NCBI RefSeq assembly: GCF_900128415.1 | Contig: NZ_LT635772.1 | Coordinates: 124,001-188,000, forward strand | From: Anaerococcus mediterraneensis | GTDB taxonomy: Bacteria > Bacillota > Clostridia > Tissierellales > Peptoniphilaceae | Reading direction: 5' to 3' | Length of the DNA: 64,000 bases | Shown: piece by piece, positions 9,045 through 17,544 of the stretch | How the letters are laid out: each line of letters opens with the position of its first letter | How positions within the stretch are numbered: the first letter of the stretch is position 1 | Position numbers and translations under genes: made by a program | Notes under the pieces: generated by a model | Database searches by the model: none | The model's input: the letters and a program-made list of their open reading frames with translations, nothing else | What the model was told of the DNA's origin: nothing

Positions 9045-11009
9045 TTATATAAATAGTCCTGCACAAACTACTGATACTACTGTCATTAGCTTGATAAGGA
9101 TGTTTAGTGCTGGTCCTGATGTGTCTTTGAATGGATCGCCGACAGTATCACCAACTACACTTGCCTTGTGAGCTTCAGAGCCTTTTCCATCTTCACCATC
9201 GAAGGTTTCGATGTATTTTTTAGCATTGTCCCAAGCTCCACCTGCATTTGACATAAAGATTGCCATCAATACTCCTGTAACAAGAGCTCCTGCTAAAAGA
9301 CCGCCAAGAGCTGTTGGTCCAAATACTAAACCAACAAAGATTGGTACTATTATTGCAAGAACACCTGGCAAGATCATCTCTTTTAGAGATGCTGATGTTG
9401 AAATCTCTATACATTTTTGATAATCAGGTTCGCTAGTTCCTTCTAGTAGACCTGGATCATTTCTAAATTGACGTCTAACTTCCTCGATCATTTCTGTTGC
9501 AGCCTTACCAACTGAGTTCATTGTAAGTGCTGTAAATAAGAATGGAAGCATAGCTCCAACAAACATACCTGCTACTACATGGCTATCAAGGATAGAAATT
9601 GAATCTAGGTTTAGAGTTTGTGAATAGGTTACAAATAGTGATAGGGCTGTAAGGGCTGCTGATCCTATAGCAAAACCCTTGCCTATAGCTGCTGTTGTAT
9701 TACCTATTGAGTCAAGCTCATCTGTAATATCTCTAACTTCTGGAGGAAGTCCTGACATCTCTGCTATACCTCCAGCGTTGTCTGTGATTGGTCCATATGC
9801 GTCAACTGTAACTGTTGTAGCTGTTGTAGAGAGCATACCTACTGCTGATAGGGCTATACCAAATACTCCATCAGCCCAATAAGCAACTATGATACCAAGT
9901 GCTATAAGGATTATTGGAAATACTGTTGAAAGCATACCAGTAGAAAGACCTGCTATGATGTTTGTAGCAACACCTGTTTTAGATTCTTCTGCTATATTTT
10001 TTACAAATTTGTAGTGGTCAGAAGTATAAACTTCTGTAAGTAGTCCAATACCAATACCAACTACAATACCTGTGATGATTGCTATAGCTGCTTTCATATT
10101 GCCAAAGTAAGCAAATGATAAAATGATAGAAGCAATCAATACTATAGCTCCTGAAACATATATAGTAGTCATAAGACCTTTTTGTGGGTCCTTGTGTTTT
10201 TTACTCATAAATAATATTGTAGCAACTAGACTTGCAACTATACCAATAGATGTAAGCAGAAGTGTAAAGTGAAGACCATTATCCCCATAAACTACAAGTC
10301 CTAGGGTAATAGCTGAAATAATAGCACCAGCATAAGATTCAAATAAGTCTGCTCCCATACCAGCAACGTCTCCTACGTTATCACCAACGTTATCAGCGAT
10401 AGTAGCTGGGTTTCTAGGGTCATCTTCTGGGATACCTGCTTCAACCTTACCAACTAAGTCTGCACCAAGGTCAGCAGCCTTTGTATAGATACCGCCACCA
10501 ACTCTAGCAAAAAGTGCAACTGATGATGCTCCTAGTGAATAACCCATAACTATAGCTGGGTCTCTAAAGATCATGTAGGTAATAACAAGACCTAAAAATC
10601 CTAGACCTGTAACAGCCATACCCATAACTGATCCACCTGAAAAAGCAAGTTTCAAAGCGGCATTTGTACCACCCTCCATTGCCTCATTTGAACACCTAAC
10701 ATTTGATTCTGTTGCAACCCTCATACCAATAAAGCCTGTAAGCATAGAAAATACAGAACCTATGATATAGCAAACCATGATTTTAACACTCAAGAAGATT
10801 GCTATAAGTATGGAAACAACAACGACAAAAATAGCTATAAACTTATACTCGCTAGCTATAAAAGTCATAGCTCCTTCTTTGATGTAGCCTGAGATCTCGC
10901 TCATTCTTTTTGAGCCCTTAGATACAGGCATTATTCTCTCTTTGACCTGATAGCCCATAAATACTAGGGCCAAAATAGCGACAATGAGAGAAATAATTTC
11001 TACGAACAT
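9045..11009 (-). CDS. hppA: K+-dependent membrane ion-pumping pyrophosphatase
   Basis: This 654-residue integral membrane enzyme hydrolyses pyrophosphate and pumps H+ and/or Na+. Family signatures are clear: [44 protein letters not shown] and, near the C terminus, the aspartate-rich [15 protein letters not shown]. The motif GNTTAA carries Ala where K+-independent enzymes have Lys, which marks the K+-dependent subfamily; many of these pump Na+. Sixteen or so hydrophobic helices are visible. An AAAGGAGG site precedes the start. It is monocistronic, ending at the hairpin at 9016-9038. Cation choice is inference. Confidence 0.94.
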   Translation of the reverse strand: MFVEIISLIVAILALVFMGYQVKERIMPVSKGSKRMSEISGYIKEGAMTFIASEYKFIAIFVVVVSILIAIFLSVKIMVCYIIGSVFSMLTGFIGMRVATESNVRCSNEAMEGGTNAALKLAFSGGSVMGMAVTGLGFLGLVITYMIFRDPAIVMGYSLGASSVALFARVGGGIYTKAADLGADLVGKVEAGIPEDDPRNPATIADNVGDNVGDVAGMGADLFESYAGAIISAITLGLVVYGDNGLHFTLLLTSIGIVASLVATILFMSKKHKDPQKGLMTTIYVSGAIVLIASIILSFAYFGNMKAAIAIITGIVVGIGIGLLTEVYTSDHYKFVKNIAEESKTGVATNIIAGLSTGMLSTVFPIILIALGIIVAYWADGVFGIALSAVGMLSTTATTVTVDAYGPITDNAGGIAEMSGLPPEVRDITDELDSIGNTTAAIGKGFAIGSAALTALSLFVTYSQTLNLDSISILDSHVVAGMFVGAMLPFLFTALTMNSVGKAATEMIEEVRRQFRNDPGLLEGTSEPDYQKCIEISTSASLKEMILPGVLAIIVPIFVGLVFGPTALGGLLAGALVTGVLMAIFMSNAGGAWDNAKKYIETFDGEDGKGSEAHKASVVGDTVGDPFKDTSGPALNILIKLMTVVSVVCAGLFI

Positions 11010-11180
11010 AATTCCTCCTTTGATTTTTATAATATAGGATATAAATAAAAGTTAAATTTATAAAATTTCTTATAATTAGATAGATAATAGCAAATCTATA
11101 AATTTGACAAATATTTACAAGTCCCTATTTCATCATATAATTATACTTTTACTTTTAAATAACTCTATGTTTTTTTAAAT

Positions 11181-11206
11181 AAAAAAAGGATGCTTGCGCA
11201 CCCCTT
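11181..11206 (-). terminator. Terminator of rpsF-ssb-rpsR
   Basis: On the minus strand GGGTGC, loop GCAA and GCATCC are followed by seven T residues, downstream of rpsR. Confidence 0.85.
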
Positions 11207-11241
11207 GCTTGCTTATTGAAATTTTTATATATTTTTTTATA

Positions 11242-11469
11242 TTATTGTTCTTCGTAAGGCAATAAAGCTACTTGTCTAGCTCTTTTGATTGCTCTTGTGA
11301 TTTCTCTTTGATGTTTTGCATTTAGACCTGTAACTCTTCTTGGAAGAATCTTACCTCTGTCAGTAACAAATCTTTTTAGAGTTTCAACATCTTTATAGTC
11401 TATTACCTTAGATGGGTCTTTTACAAATGGATCTACCTTTTTTCTTGGTTTAAATCTTCTAGGTGCCAT
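11242..11469 (-). CDS. rpsR: Ribosomal protein S18
   Basis: This 75-residue, highly basic protein binds the 16S rRNA platform together with S6. The family core ([26 protein letters not shown], then [20 protein letters not shown]) is fully conserved. It lacks the N-terminal zinc-ribbon cysteines seen in some S18 paralogues, so it is the zinc-free form. It is last in the rpsF-ssb-rpsR operon, 23 bases after ssb, and is followed by a terminator. This gene order is standard in Firmicutes. Confidence 0.98.
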   Translation of the reverse strand: MAPRRFKPRKKVDPFVKDPSKVIDYKDVETLKRFVTDRGKILPRRVTGLNAKHQREITRAIKRARQVALLPYEEQ

Positions 11470-11492
11470 TATAATTCCTTTCTTTTTATTTT

Positions 11493-12029
11493 CTAGAATG
11501 GAATCCTGCCATCGTCTTGGATTTCAGTAAAGTCATCATCAAAGAAATCATCATTACCAGAAAAATTATTGGTCTGGTTGTTGTTATTTCCTTGATTGTT
11601 GTAGGAATTGTTGACCTGTGAATAGTCATTACTATAATAATCTTGATTGTCTCCTGCAAATGAGCCCTGGTTAGACCTAGAATTATCAGATCTGCCACCT
11701 AAAAACTCAACATTGTCAGCAACAACACCTGTTGTATAGATTGTTTTTCCTGTTTCTCTATCTTGGTAAGAGCCAGTTTGGATCCTACCATCTACTGCGC
11801 ATTGACTTCCTTTGCTTAGGTATCTAGCGACATTTTCTGCCTGTCTACCCCAAACTGTTATCCTTGGAAAATCTGCTGTCGGACGATTAGCTGCTTCCGC
11901 TTCTCTTCTTTTCTCATTGCTGAAATTTTTATCAACTGCTAATGTGAATGTGCATACTGCTCTACCACTTTGGGTATTGCTTAGTTCTGGGTCCCTAACT
12001 AGGCGACCTATCAATACAACTTTATTCAA
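11493..12029 (-). CDS. ssb: Single-stranded DNA-binding protein
   Basis: This 178-residue protein coats single-stranded DNA in replication and repair. The OB fold occupies about residues 1-107 ([16 protein letters not shown] at the start, [18 protein letters not shown] in the middle). The linker of about residues 110-165 is rich in Asn, Gln and Ser, and the acidic tail ends DDGRIPF, the standard peptide that docks partner proteins. It lies one base after rpsF, so translation is coupled. Confidence 0.97.
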   Translation of the reverse strand: MNKVVLIGRLVRDPELSNTQSGRAVCTFTLAVDKNFSNEKRREAEAANRPTADFPRITVWGRQAENVARYLSKGSQCAVDGRIQTGSYQDRETGKTIYTTGVVADNVEFLGGRSDNSRSNQGSFAGDNQDYYSNDYSQVNNSYNNQGNNNNQTNNFSGNDDFFDDDFTEIQDDGRIPF

Positions 12030-12030
12030 A

Positions 12031-12315
12031 TTAGTCCTCTTTTCTTATAACCATGTATCTTAGAATTTGGTCTGAAAGTCTTAGTCTTCTTTCAAATTCT
12101 TTGATATGATCAGGCTCAGATTTAAAGTCTACTATATAGTAGTAACCATCTCTAAGATCGTTGATCTCATAAGCTAGTCTTTTCTTGCCCCAATCATCAA
12201 CTGATTCAACTTCGCCGTTTTCTTCGATATGACCTTTAAATCTATCTAGAAGGGCTGTTCTGTCTGCGTCAGCTAAGTCAGCTTTGAAAATCAATACTGC
12301 TTCGTAATTATTCAT
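12031..12315 (-). CDS. rpsF: Ribosomal protein S6
   Basis: This 94-residue protein pairs with S18 on the small subunit. Motifs NNYEAVLIFKADL, WGKKRLAYEI and YYYIVDFKS are typical of the family and the length is standard. The start has a GGGAGGTG ribosome site. It leads the operon with ssb and rpsR. The leader between promoter and gene can form a hairpin that may be the S6:S18 autoregulatory site. Confidence 0.97.
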   Translation of the reverse strand: MNNYEAVLIFKADLADADRTALLDRFKGHIEENGEVESVDDWGKKRLAYEINDLRDGYYYIVDFKSEPDHIKEFERRLRLSDQILRYMVIRKED

Positions 12316-12340
12316 ATTTTCACCTCCCTGTGGACTATTG

Positions 12341-12361
12341 ACCCCGTTTATACTACGGAGT
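12341..12361 (-). promoter_or_regulatory. Leader hairpin of rpsF, possible S6:S18 autoregulatory site
   Basis: In the minus-strand leader, ACTCCGT and ACGGGGT pair over seven positions around an AGTATAA loop. It lies between the promoter and the ribosome site. Firmicutes rpsF leaders often carry an S6:S18-binding RNA; I did not match its conserved bulge with certainty. Confidence 0.35.
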
Positions 12362-12376
12362 AGAGATTACCTATAG

Positions 12377-12405
12377 ATAATACTATTGATATGGCAATTT
12401 GTCAA
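12377..12405 (-). promoter_or_regulatory. Promoter of rpsF-ssb-rpsR
   Basis: Minus strand TTGACA (plus 12400-12405), 17-base spacer, TATTAT (plus 12377-12382). Near-consensus sigma-A promoter upstream of rpsF. Confidence 0.8.
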
Positions 12406-12409
12406 TAAT

Positions 12410-13117
12410 TTAGTAGATTTTTGAGACTATTCCTAGGACCAATATCAAAAGAGGAAATCCTAGAAGAAAAACATAATCAATAGGCCTTACTTCTATCGTT
12501 TTATAATAAGTCCTATTTGGGCCAAAGGCCTTGGCTTCCATTGCCGATGCTATATTATCAGAAAACCTAACTGATCTGACAAGGAGAGTAAAAATAGGCT
12601 TCATGCTTAGAAAATTTGTTTTCACTCCCCTAATTTCGTAGGATAGCTTTACCTTTTCTAGGTCCTCTTTTAGGTTTGGTATCAAATTTATAGCAGATAA
12701 GATCCCATAACCCATTTCATTTGGCATCTTTAGTTGTTGGATGAAACTATAAATCAAATCAATTTTATCAGTACTTTGTGAAAAACAAAGGCCCAAAAGC
12801 CCAAAAGCACCTATCCTTGTACCTAGGTTAAGGCCATTTTCTAGTTTATATACCATGGAATCTGCTCCCAGAGTCCCTCCACCAACAGCCTTGGCATTAT
12901 ATTTAAAGCCTGCCATAAAAAAAGAAAAAGACAGGATTATTATTGGGATCAAAACTTTTATAATTTGTTTATAGTCAGCCCTTTTTGATGTTATAGTAAA
13001 AATTATGGATAGGAAGATTACAAAAATATTTAACCTGTATGATGAGAAAAATCCCAATATCAAAGAGCTTAGCAAAATAGATATAGTTTTATAGCTAGGG
13101 TTCATATTATCGATCAA
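12410..13117 (-). CDS. ykoC: ECF transporter transmembrane protein (EcfT/YkoC)
   Basis: This 235-residue membrane protein couples the two ATPase domains to the substrate-binding subunit of an energy-coupling factor importer. It has five to six hydrophobic helices and the characteristic cytoplasmic coupling region with two charged motifs (around LSYEIRGVKT and AMEAKAFGPNRT, the A-R-G type motifs). It overlaps the ATPase gene by 11 bases and is last in the order ykoF-E-D-C, identical to Bacillus. Complex: YkoC + YkoD + YkoE with soluble YkoF. Confidence 0.9.
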   Translation of the reverse strand: MIDNMNPSYKTISILLSSLILGFFSSYRLNIFVIFLSIIFTITSKRADYKQIIKVLIPIIILSFSFFMAGFKYNAKAVGGGTLGADSMVYKLENGLNLGTRIGAFGLLGLCFSQSTDKIDLIYSFIQQLKMPNEMGYGILSAINLIPNLKEDLEKVKLSYEIRGVKTNFLSMKPIFTLLVRSVRFSDNIASAMEAKAFGPNRTYYKTIEVRPIDYVFLLGFPLLILVLGIVSKIY

Positions 13118-14519
13118 GTCTTTTCACCTTCTTATCCTTTATCTCAAAAATTTCATCAGCATACATATTTACCAAGGATTTGTCATGACTAGTAAAGATT
13201 ATGCTTGCGTTTTTTGACAAATCTTTTAGTTCATCCATTATTTTTATAGAATTTTCCAAATCTTGACCATAGGTTGGCTCATCTACTAAAAGTATTTTTT
13301 TGCCCATCAGCACCATTATGACAACTGCAAGCCTTCTTTGCTCACCTTGGGAAAGAGTCCAAGGGGACCTATCAAGGTAGGTATCTAGGCCATATTTTTC
13401 TAAAAAATTAGATATTTTTTCATCGGATATATCCATATTTAGCTTGATCTCATCCCTGAGGCTTGTAGTTATAAACTGGAGGGTAGGATCTTGGAAAACT
13501 AGGCCTATATTTTTGTAATAATCTTTGTTTTTATAGGCTTTTACTTCTTTACCATCTATTTTTACCGACCCATCATAGGCAAGTTTTTTAAGCAAAACCT
13601 TAAAAAGACTTGATTTACCTGTTCCACTTTGGCCAGTGATAGCTGTCATTTTGTTTTTTTTGATATCAAAATTCGCATCTTTTAATAAAATTTTACCATC
13701 ACCATAGGAAAGGCTTAGATCTCTAGCCCTTATTAGCTTTTGGCTTTGGTCCTTATTTTTTTCTACAGAAAAACCTTCTGGACTAATAAGTCCATTTTCC
13801 ATAAGGACTGCCTTGTCATCATCAGTCAAATCTCCTAAATTTATATGGTCTTTTAAAATTTTCCCATCTCTTGATAAAAGCACAGCCCTATCTACAAAAT
13901 CCCACACATCCAGTCTGTGGTCTATTATTATAAAAGATTTTCCATCATCCTTCATTTTTTTTATAAATTCTTGCAAGAATTCTACTTTCTCATTATCTAT
14001 ATTGGCAAAGGGCTCATCCAAAATATAGATTTTAGAATCTATCATACTTATAGCACAAAAGGCTGCCATCTGTAGCTGACCACCAGATAGATTATCAAAT
14101 TTCTTATCAAGTATATCCTCTAATTTGTGGGCCTTTGCCTGGTTTTCTACAATATCATCCATCTTTTTTGGATCTGCTCTGAGATTTTCTAATATAAAAA
14201 TGAGCTCTTCTCTGAGTGTATTTGTTGATAGGGATAGCCTGGCATTTTGAAATGATACTAGAGCGTATGGGTGCCTGTCATAAGTTTTGACTTGGTCAAT
14301 ATTTTCCCCAGCGATTTGAAGCTTATCAAAAGATATTTCTCCTCCTATATTTTTATAATATCCAGATAAAACAGAGGCAAAAGTAGACTTGCCAGAACCA
14401 CTTTTGCCACAAATTAAAACTATCTCACCCTGACCAATTTCTAGGTCTATATCTTTTAGGATGTGCTTATCTTTTATATAAAGATTGAGATTTTTGATAT
14501 CTAGCAAGCTATTTTCCAC
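13107..14519 (-). CDS. ykoD: ECF transporter double ATPase (YkoD)
   Basis: This 470-residue cytoplasmic protein contains two fused ABC ATPase domains and powers import. Domain 1 has Walker A GKSGSGKST (about residue 38), signature LSGGQLQ and Walker B IYILDEPF; domain 2 has Walker A GQSGTGKSS (about residue 294), signature LSQGEQRR and Walker B ILLVDEPT. Both sites look competent. It overlaps the genes on both sides (ATG/stop overlaps of 11 bases), as expected for a stoichiometric complex. Confidence 0.92.
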   Translation of the reverse strand: MENSLLDIKNLNLYIKDKHILKDIDLEIGQGEIVLICGKSGSGKSTFASVLSGYYKNIGGEISFDKLQIAGENIDQVKTYDRHPYALVSFQNARLSLSTNTLREELIFILENLRADPKKMDDIVENQAKAHKLEDILDKKFDNLSGGQLQMAAFCAISMIDSKIYILDEPFANIDNEKVEFLQEFIKKMKDDGKSFIIIDHRLDVWDFVDRAVLLSRDGKILKDHINLGDLTDDDKAVLMENGLISPEGFSVEKNKDQSQKLIRARDLSLSYGDGKILLKDANFDIKKNKMTAITGQSGTGKSSLFKVLLKKLAYDGSVKIDGKEVKAYKNKDYYKNIGLVFQDPTLQFITTSLRDEIKLNMDISDEKISNFLEKYGLDTYLDRSPWTLSQGEQRRLAVVIMVLMGKKILLVDEPTYGQDLENSIKIMDELKDLSKNASIIFTSHDKSLVNMYADEIFEIKDKKVKRLDR

Positions 14520-15069
14520 TCAATACCCCTGTTTTATAAAGTTTGTCACATATTAGCTTGCTTAAAAATCCTGTAAAAAATATTGATGAAATAAGTCTTA
14601 TACAGAAAATTGATATTACTAGTCCTAAGTTAAGTGATAGATAGTTAGATCTAAAGCCAGTCCATATAAAGGTAAAAATGGTACAAAGGATAGCAGCAAC
14701 CATGGTTGTTTTGTATGACAAATCCTTAAAACCGCCTTTGGCAAAGGCAATTTCTACTCCAAGACCTTGGATTATAGCGCTAACTATAACTATTGGCCCA
14801 AACATATTTCCTAAAAGTACTTCTATAAGAGCAGCTATAACCTCTGTTATAAGTCCAACACCAGGTTTTTTTATAATGTAGCTTGCAGTGATGGCTGCCA
14901 TAAACCATATACCATAAAATGGCTCATAGCCCAAGATCCCAAGACCTGATGGGGCTAGGACAGTTGATAAAAATCCCCCTGCATAAACAGCCCCTAGATA
15001 AATTATTCCATAGATTACAGATATCAAGGCTACCAAGACAAAATCACGAGTTTCTAACTTTTTATTCAT
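14509..15069 (-). CDS. ykoE: ECF transporter substrate-binding S component (YkoE family)
   Basis: This 186-residue protein with five to six hydrophobic helices is the membrane substrate-binding component. The N-terminal LETRDFVLVALISVIYGIIY and central ALIEVLLGNMFGP segments match the YkoE family, which takes up thiamine or its HMP precursor. It follows ykoF without a gap and overlaps ykoD. Control by a TPP riboswitch upstream supports the substrate. Confidence 0.88.
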   Translation of the reverse strand: MNKKLETRDFVLVALISVIYGIIYLGAVYAGGFLSTVLAPSGLGILGYEPFYGIWFMAAITASYIIKKPGVGLITEVIAALIEVLLGNMFGPIVIVSAIIQGLGVEIAFAKGGFKDLSYKTTMVAAILCTIFTFIWTGFRSNYLSLNLGLVISIFCIRLISSIFFTGFLSKLICDKLYKTGVLSGK

Positions 15070-15693
15070 TTATTCCTCCTCAGGTAAGTTTATAAGTAGG
15101 GAAGTCTCTATAACAAAATGACTGACCCTATCTTCTAAATAGGCAAAAACATCTTCTAGGTAAGAAAATATATCATCAACATCTCCCTTTAAAAATGTTG
15201 TGTAGTGACCTGTACCTCCTATGACATTGCGGTCTACACCCATATTCACTACAGTTTCGATTTCTTTCATATAAGAATTTTCACCGAAAATATAAAGGGC
15301 AAATTTTCCGCTAATGTCAAAATGGATATCCTTAAACTTTTCTTCGTTAACCCTATAATTTTTTTCATTTAGGGTGTAGTCAGCATCAGTATCTCCTGGG
15401 CAACCTTTTGAAAATGTTGCATTTAAATTCATATGGACTCCTGGCCTGTAGGCTGCCTTATAAAAAGCCTTTATACAATCAAAAATAGCTGACCTATCTG
15501 ACCTATATACTGTTGATGTTGGGTCTGTGGCAGACCAAACTTTGGACCTATCTACCTTATCCAAGGCTCCTAGGATTATATCTATATAGTCATCACTCAT
15601 AGGTGATAGGTTAAACCTAACCCCGCTTACTCCTTTTTTAGAACCTGAAATCCCACATTTGCAATCTGAATAATCTACATAAGATTTTTGCAC
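15070..15693 (-). CDS. ykoF: YkoF thiamine/HMP-binding protein
   Basis: This 207-residue soluble protein has the two-repeat YkoF fold (tandem ferredoxin-like halves) and binds thiamine or HMP in support of the ECF transporter. Motifs KKGVSGVRFNLSPMSDDY in the first half and VIGGTGHYTTFLKG in the second match the family. The start is GTG at 15693, chosen because AAAGGAG lies seven bases upstream and no ATG fits. A TPP riboswitch precedes it, and the distal strand of the aptamer can pair near its ribosome site. Confidence 0.9.
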   Translation of the reverse strand: MQKSYVDYSDCKCGISGSKKGVSGVRFNLSPMSDDYIDIILGALDKVDRSKVWSATDPTSTVYRSDRSAIFDCIKAFYKAAYRPGVHMNLNATFSKGCPGDTDADYTLNEKNYRVNEEKFKDIHFDISGKFALYIFGENSYMKEIETVVNMGVDRNVIGGTGHYTTFLKGDVDDIFSYLEDVFAYLEDRVSHFVIETSLLINLPEEE

Positions 15694-15739
15694 AAAAAAA
15701 CTCCTTTCCTACTGAATTCGGAAAAAGAGCATAGTCATA

Positions 15740-15818
15740 CATTACATTCCTTCGCAACAATTACGTTTATCAGGTTAAATGGGTATAATCTCAGCCTTTT
15801 ATAGCACCCCGAATATCA
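15740..15818 (-). promoter_or_regulatory. TPP riboswitch controlling ykoFEDC
   Basis: On the minus strand: ATTCGGGGTGC, GGCTGAGATTATACCC, TTAACCTGAT, then a long variable arm and GCGAAGGAATG, the THI-box blocks in order. It lies between a promoter and the ykoF ribosome site. No terminator with U-run follows; instead CCGAATTC (plus 15714-15721), just before the ribosome site, can pair with ATTCGG at the aptamer 5' end. This suggests translational control, unlike the terminator-type switch of thiD. Confidence 0.93.
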
Positions 15819-15839
15819 GTTATTTTCTTTTATGGAATA

Positions 15840-15867
15840 ATTATACTGGTTAAAGATCCTATTACAA
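15840..15867 (-). promoter_or_regulatory. Promoter of ykoFEDC
   Basis: Minus strand TTGTAA (plus 15862-15867), 16-base spacer, TATAAT (plus 15840-15845), immediately upstream of the TPP aptamer. Confidence 0.65.
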
Positions 15868-15871
15868 TATA

Positions 15872-15906
15872 AAAAATAAAGTGGAAGAAAATTCCCCTTT
15901 ATTTTT
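15872..15906 (-). terminator. Terminator after the P1-peptidase operon
   Basis: AAAATAAAGTGGAA and TTCCCCTTTATTTT can pair with T-runs on both sides. It closes the operon that ends with the peptidase gene and isolates the ykoF promoter. Confidence 0.7.
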
Positions 15907-15933
15907 ATAAGTTTTTTATTTATTTTATTATCT

Positions 15934-16854
15934 TTAGTCTACACTATAGATAGCATTGGCTATAGCCATTGACATGACTTCTGCTGCCAAAGCACCAACA
16001 AGGTTGACATCTGCCTTTATTTTGTTTGTGGCAAGTGAGAAGATTGTATCCCCATCCATCATTGTATGAACAGGATTTATAGACCTAGCATAGCCATCAT
16101 GGGCCATACCTGCAATTTTTGTCATCTGGGCCTTGTCAAAAGTCGCATTTGTCGCTACTAGACCAATTGTTGTATTGGTTGGTTTTATATCAGAAAAATC
16201 ACCTAGGATCTGGTCTATATAGTCCATAGTCTTTAGCATTTTGCCATCTTTCATAGGCCCTGCAATCTGAGCGCCCTTGTGATAATCAAAAATATCCCCA
16301 AAGGCATTTAATCCAACAAGTGCAGATACTACAAGGTCACCTTTTTTTATAGATGCTTGTCCTAGGCCTGATTTTACCATATGATCGCCCCCCAAGGCCT
16401 TGGCAACTGTAGCCCCTGTCCCTACTCCGATTATGCCTTGGCTTTTGTCATCATAGGATGCATTTTTGTAGGCTTCTTCTGCCATCTTTGCATCTGGTCT
16501 TATTTTTGGATTTTTATAGGATAGGTCAAATAAAACCGCTTGGCTTATGATAGGAACTTTTCCTACTCCTACATCAAAGCCTATCCCGTCAGCCTCTAAG
16601 AGTTTCATAATGGCAGAAGCCGCCTGAAGACCATAGGCTGATCCTCCTGATAGGATTATGGCACTGACTTCGCTGACCTTGTTTAGAGGATTTAATAAAT
16701 CTGTTTCACGAGTGCCTGGCGCTCCTCCCCTAACATCTACTCCTGCAGTATTACCAGGATCTGGAAGTATGATCGATAAGCCTGTCCCTCCTTCAAAATC
16801 CTGAGCATGTCCTAGTTTGATACCTTCTACATCTGTCAAAAACCCATCATACAT
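15934..16854 (-). CDS. P1 family (S58, DmpA-like) peptidase
   Basis: This 306-residue protein belongs to the self-processing N-terminal-nucleophile hydrolases that act as aminopeptidases or amidases. The glycine-rich LSGGSAYGLQAASAIM (about residues 68-83), GVGTGATVAKALGG (about 143-156) and the presumed autocleavage point NTTIGLVATNA (Asn227-Thr228) are visible; Thr would be the nucleophile, where DmpA uses Ser. It shares a base with the preceding TIM-barrel gene (start overlaps its stop), and a dehydrogenase lies upstream. Natural substrate unknown. Confidence 0.88.
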   Translation of the reverse strand: MYDGFLTDVEGIKLGHAQDFEGGTGLSIILPDPGNTAGVDVRGGAPGTRETDLLNPLNKVSEVSAIILSGGSAYGLQAASAIMKLLEADGIGFDVGVGKVPIISQAVLFDLSYKNPKIRPDAKMAEEAYKNASYDDKSQGIIGVGTGATVAKALGGDHMVKSGLGQASIKKGDLVVSALVGLNAFGDIFDYHKGAQIAGPMKDGKMLKTMDYIDQILGDFSDIKPTNTTIGLVATNATFDKAQMTKIAGMAHDGYARSINPVHTMMDGDTIFSLATNKIKADVNLVGALAAEVMSMAIANAIYSVD

Positions 16855-17540
16855 CAGTGTAAATCCTCATTTCTATAGGCATCCATCATAGATCCAAAAA
16901 CTTCAGAGCTAGATGGTGGTGTGTAGGAGATAGCATTTGCTCCTGCTTCTATGGTTTCAAGTATTTGCTGGCCAGTTTTTCCACCTGTGGCAATTATCGG
17001 AAATTCATTTCCAATATTTTTCCTAATCTCTCTTACAAGGTCGGATGTGTACCTGCCACCTGATACATTTAGGATCTGGGCTCCTGATTCGATTTTGCCT
17101 ATATAATCATTTTCAAAACTTGCTACAGTAGCTATAACAGGTATATCGACCATCTCAGATATAGCCTTTATATCCTCATTTGGTATTGGTGAATTGACTA
17201 CAACCCCATAGGCTCCTGCTAGCTCTGCATGCATAGCTATGTATCTAGACCTAGGTCCTCTAGTTGTACCTCCTCCTACTCCTATAAAGCATGGAACAGA
17301 GGCTATAGAAATTATAGATTCTGTTATGGATGCTAGGGGTGTATATGGGTAAACTGCTATAATAGAATCAGCATTTGAGTTTCTAATTATTGCTAAATCT
17401 GTAGTAAACAAGAGTGATTTTATCCTCTTGTCAAATATTTTTATCCCACTTGCCCTATAGATCTCTTCGGGAACTGTTATAAATGATTTCCTAAGTTCTG
17501 ATCTAATATGGGGTACGAATTTTTTATTATTATCTGTCAT
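16854..17540 (-). CDS. TIM-barrel protein of unknown function
   Basis: This 228-residue protein looks like a phosphate-binding beta/alpha barrel. Features are FIGVGGGTTRGPRS near residue 86, repeated V-I-A-T strand ends (VVVNSPIPNEDI, IPVIATVASFE), ILNVSGG, and a C-terminal PIIATGGKTGQQIL followed by AGANAISYTPPSS, the position of a phosphate-binding loop. No catalytic family can be named with confidence. It lies four bases from the dehydrogenase gene and overlaps the peptidase gene, so the three form an operon. Confidence 0.7.
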   Translation of the reverse strand: MTDNNKKFVPHIRSELRKSFITVPEEIYRASGIKIFDKRIKSLLFTTDLAIIRNSNADSIIAVYPYTPLASITESIISIASVPCFIGVGGGTTRGPRSRYIAMHAELAGAYGVVVNSPIPNEDIKAISEMVDIPVIATVASFENDYIGKIESGAQILNVSGGRYTSDLVREIRKNIGNEFPIIATGGKTGQQILETIEAGANAISYTPPSSSEVFGSMMDAYRNEDLH

Positions 17541-17544
17541 ATCT

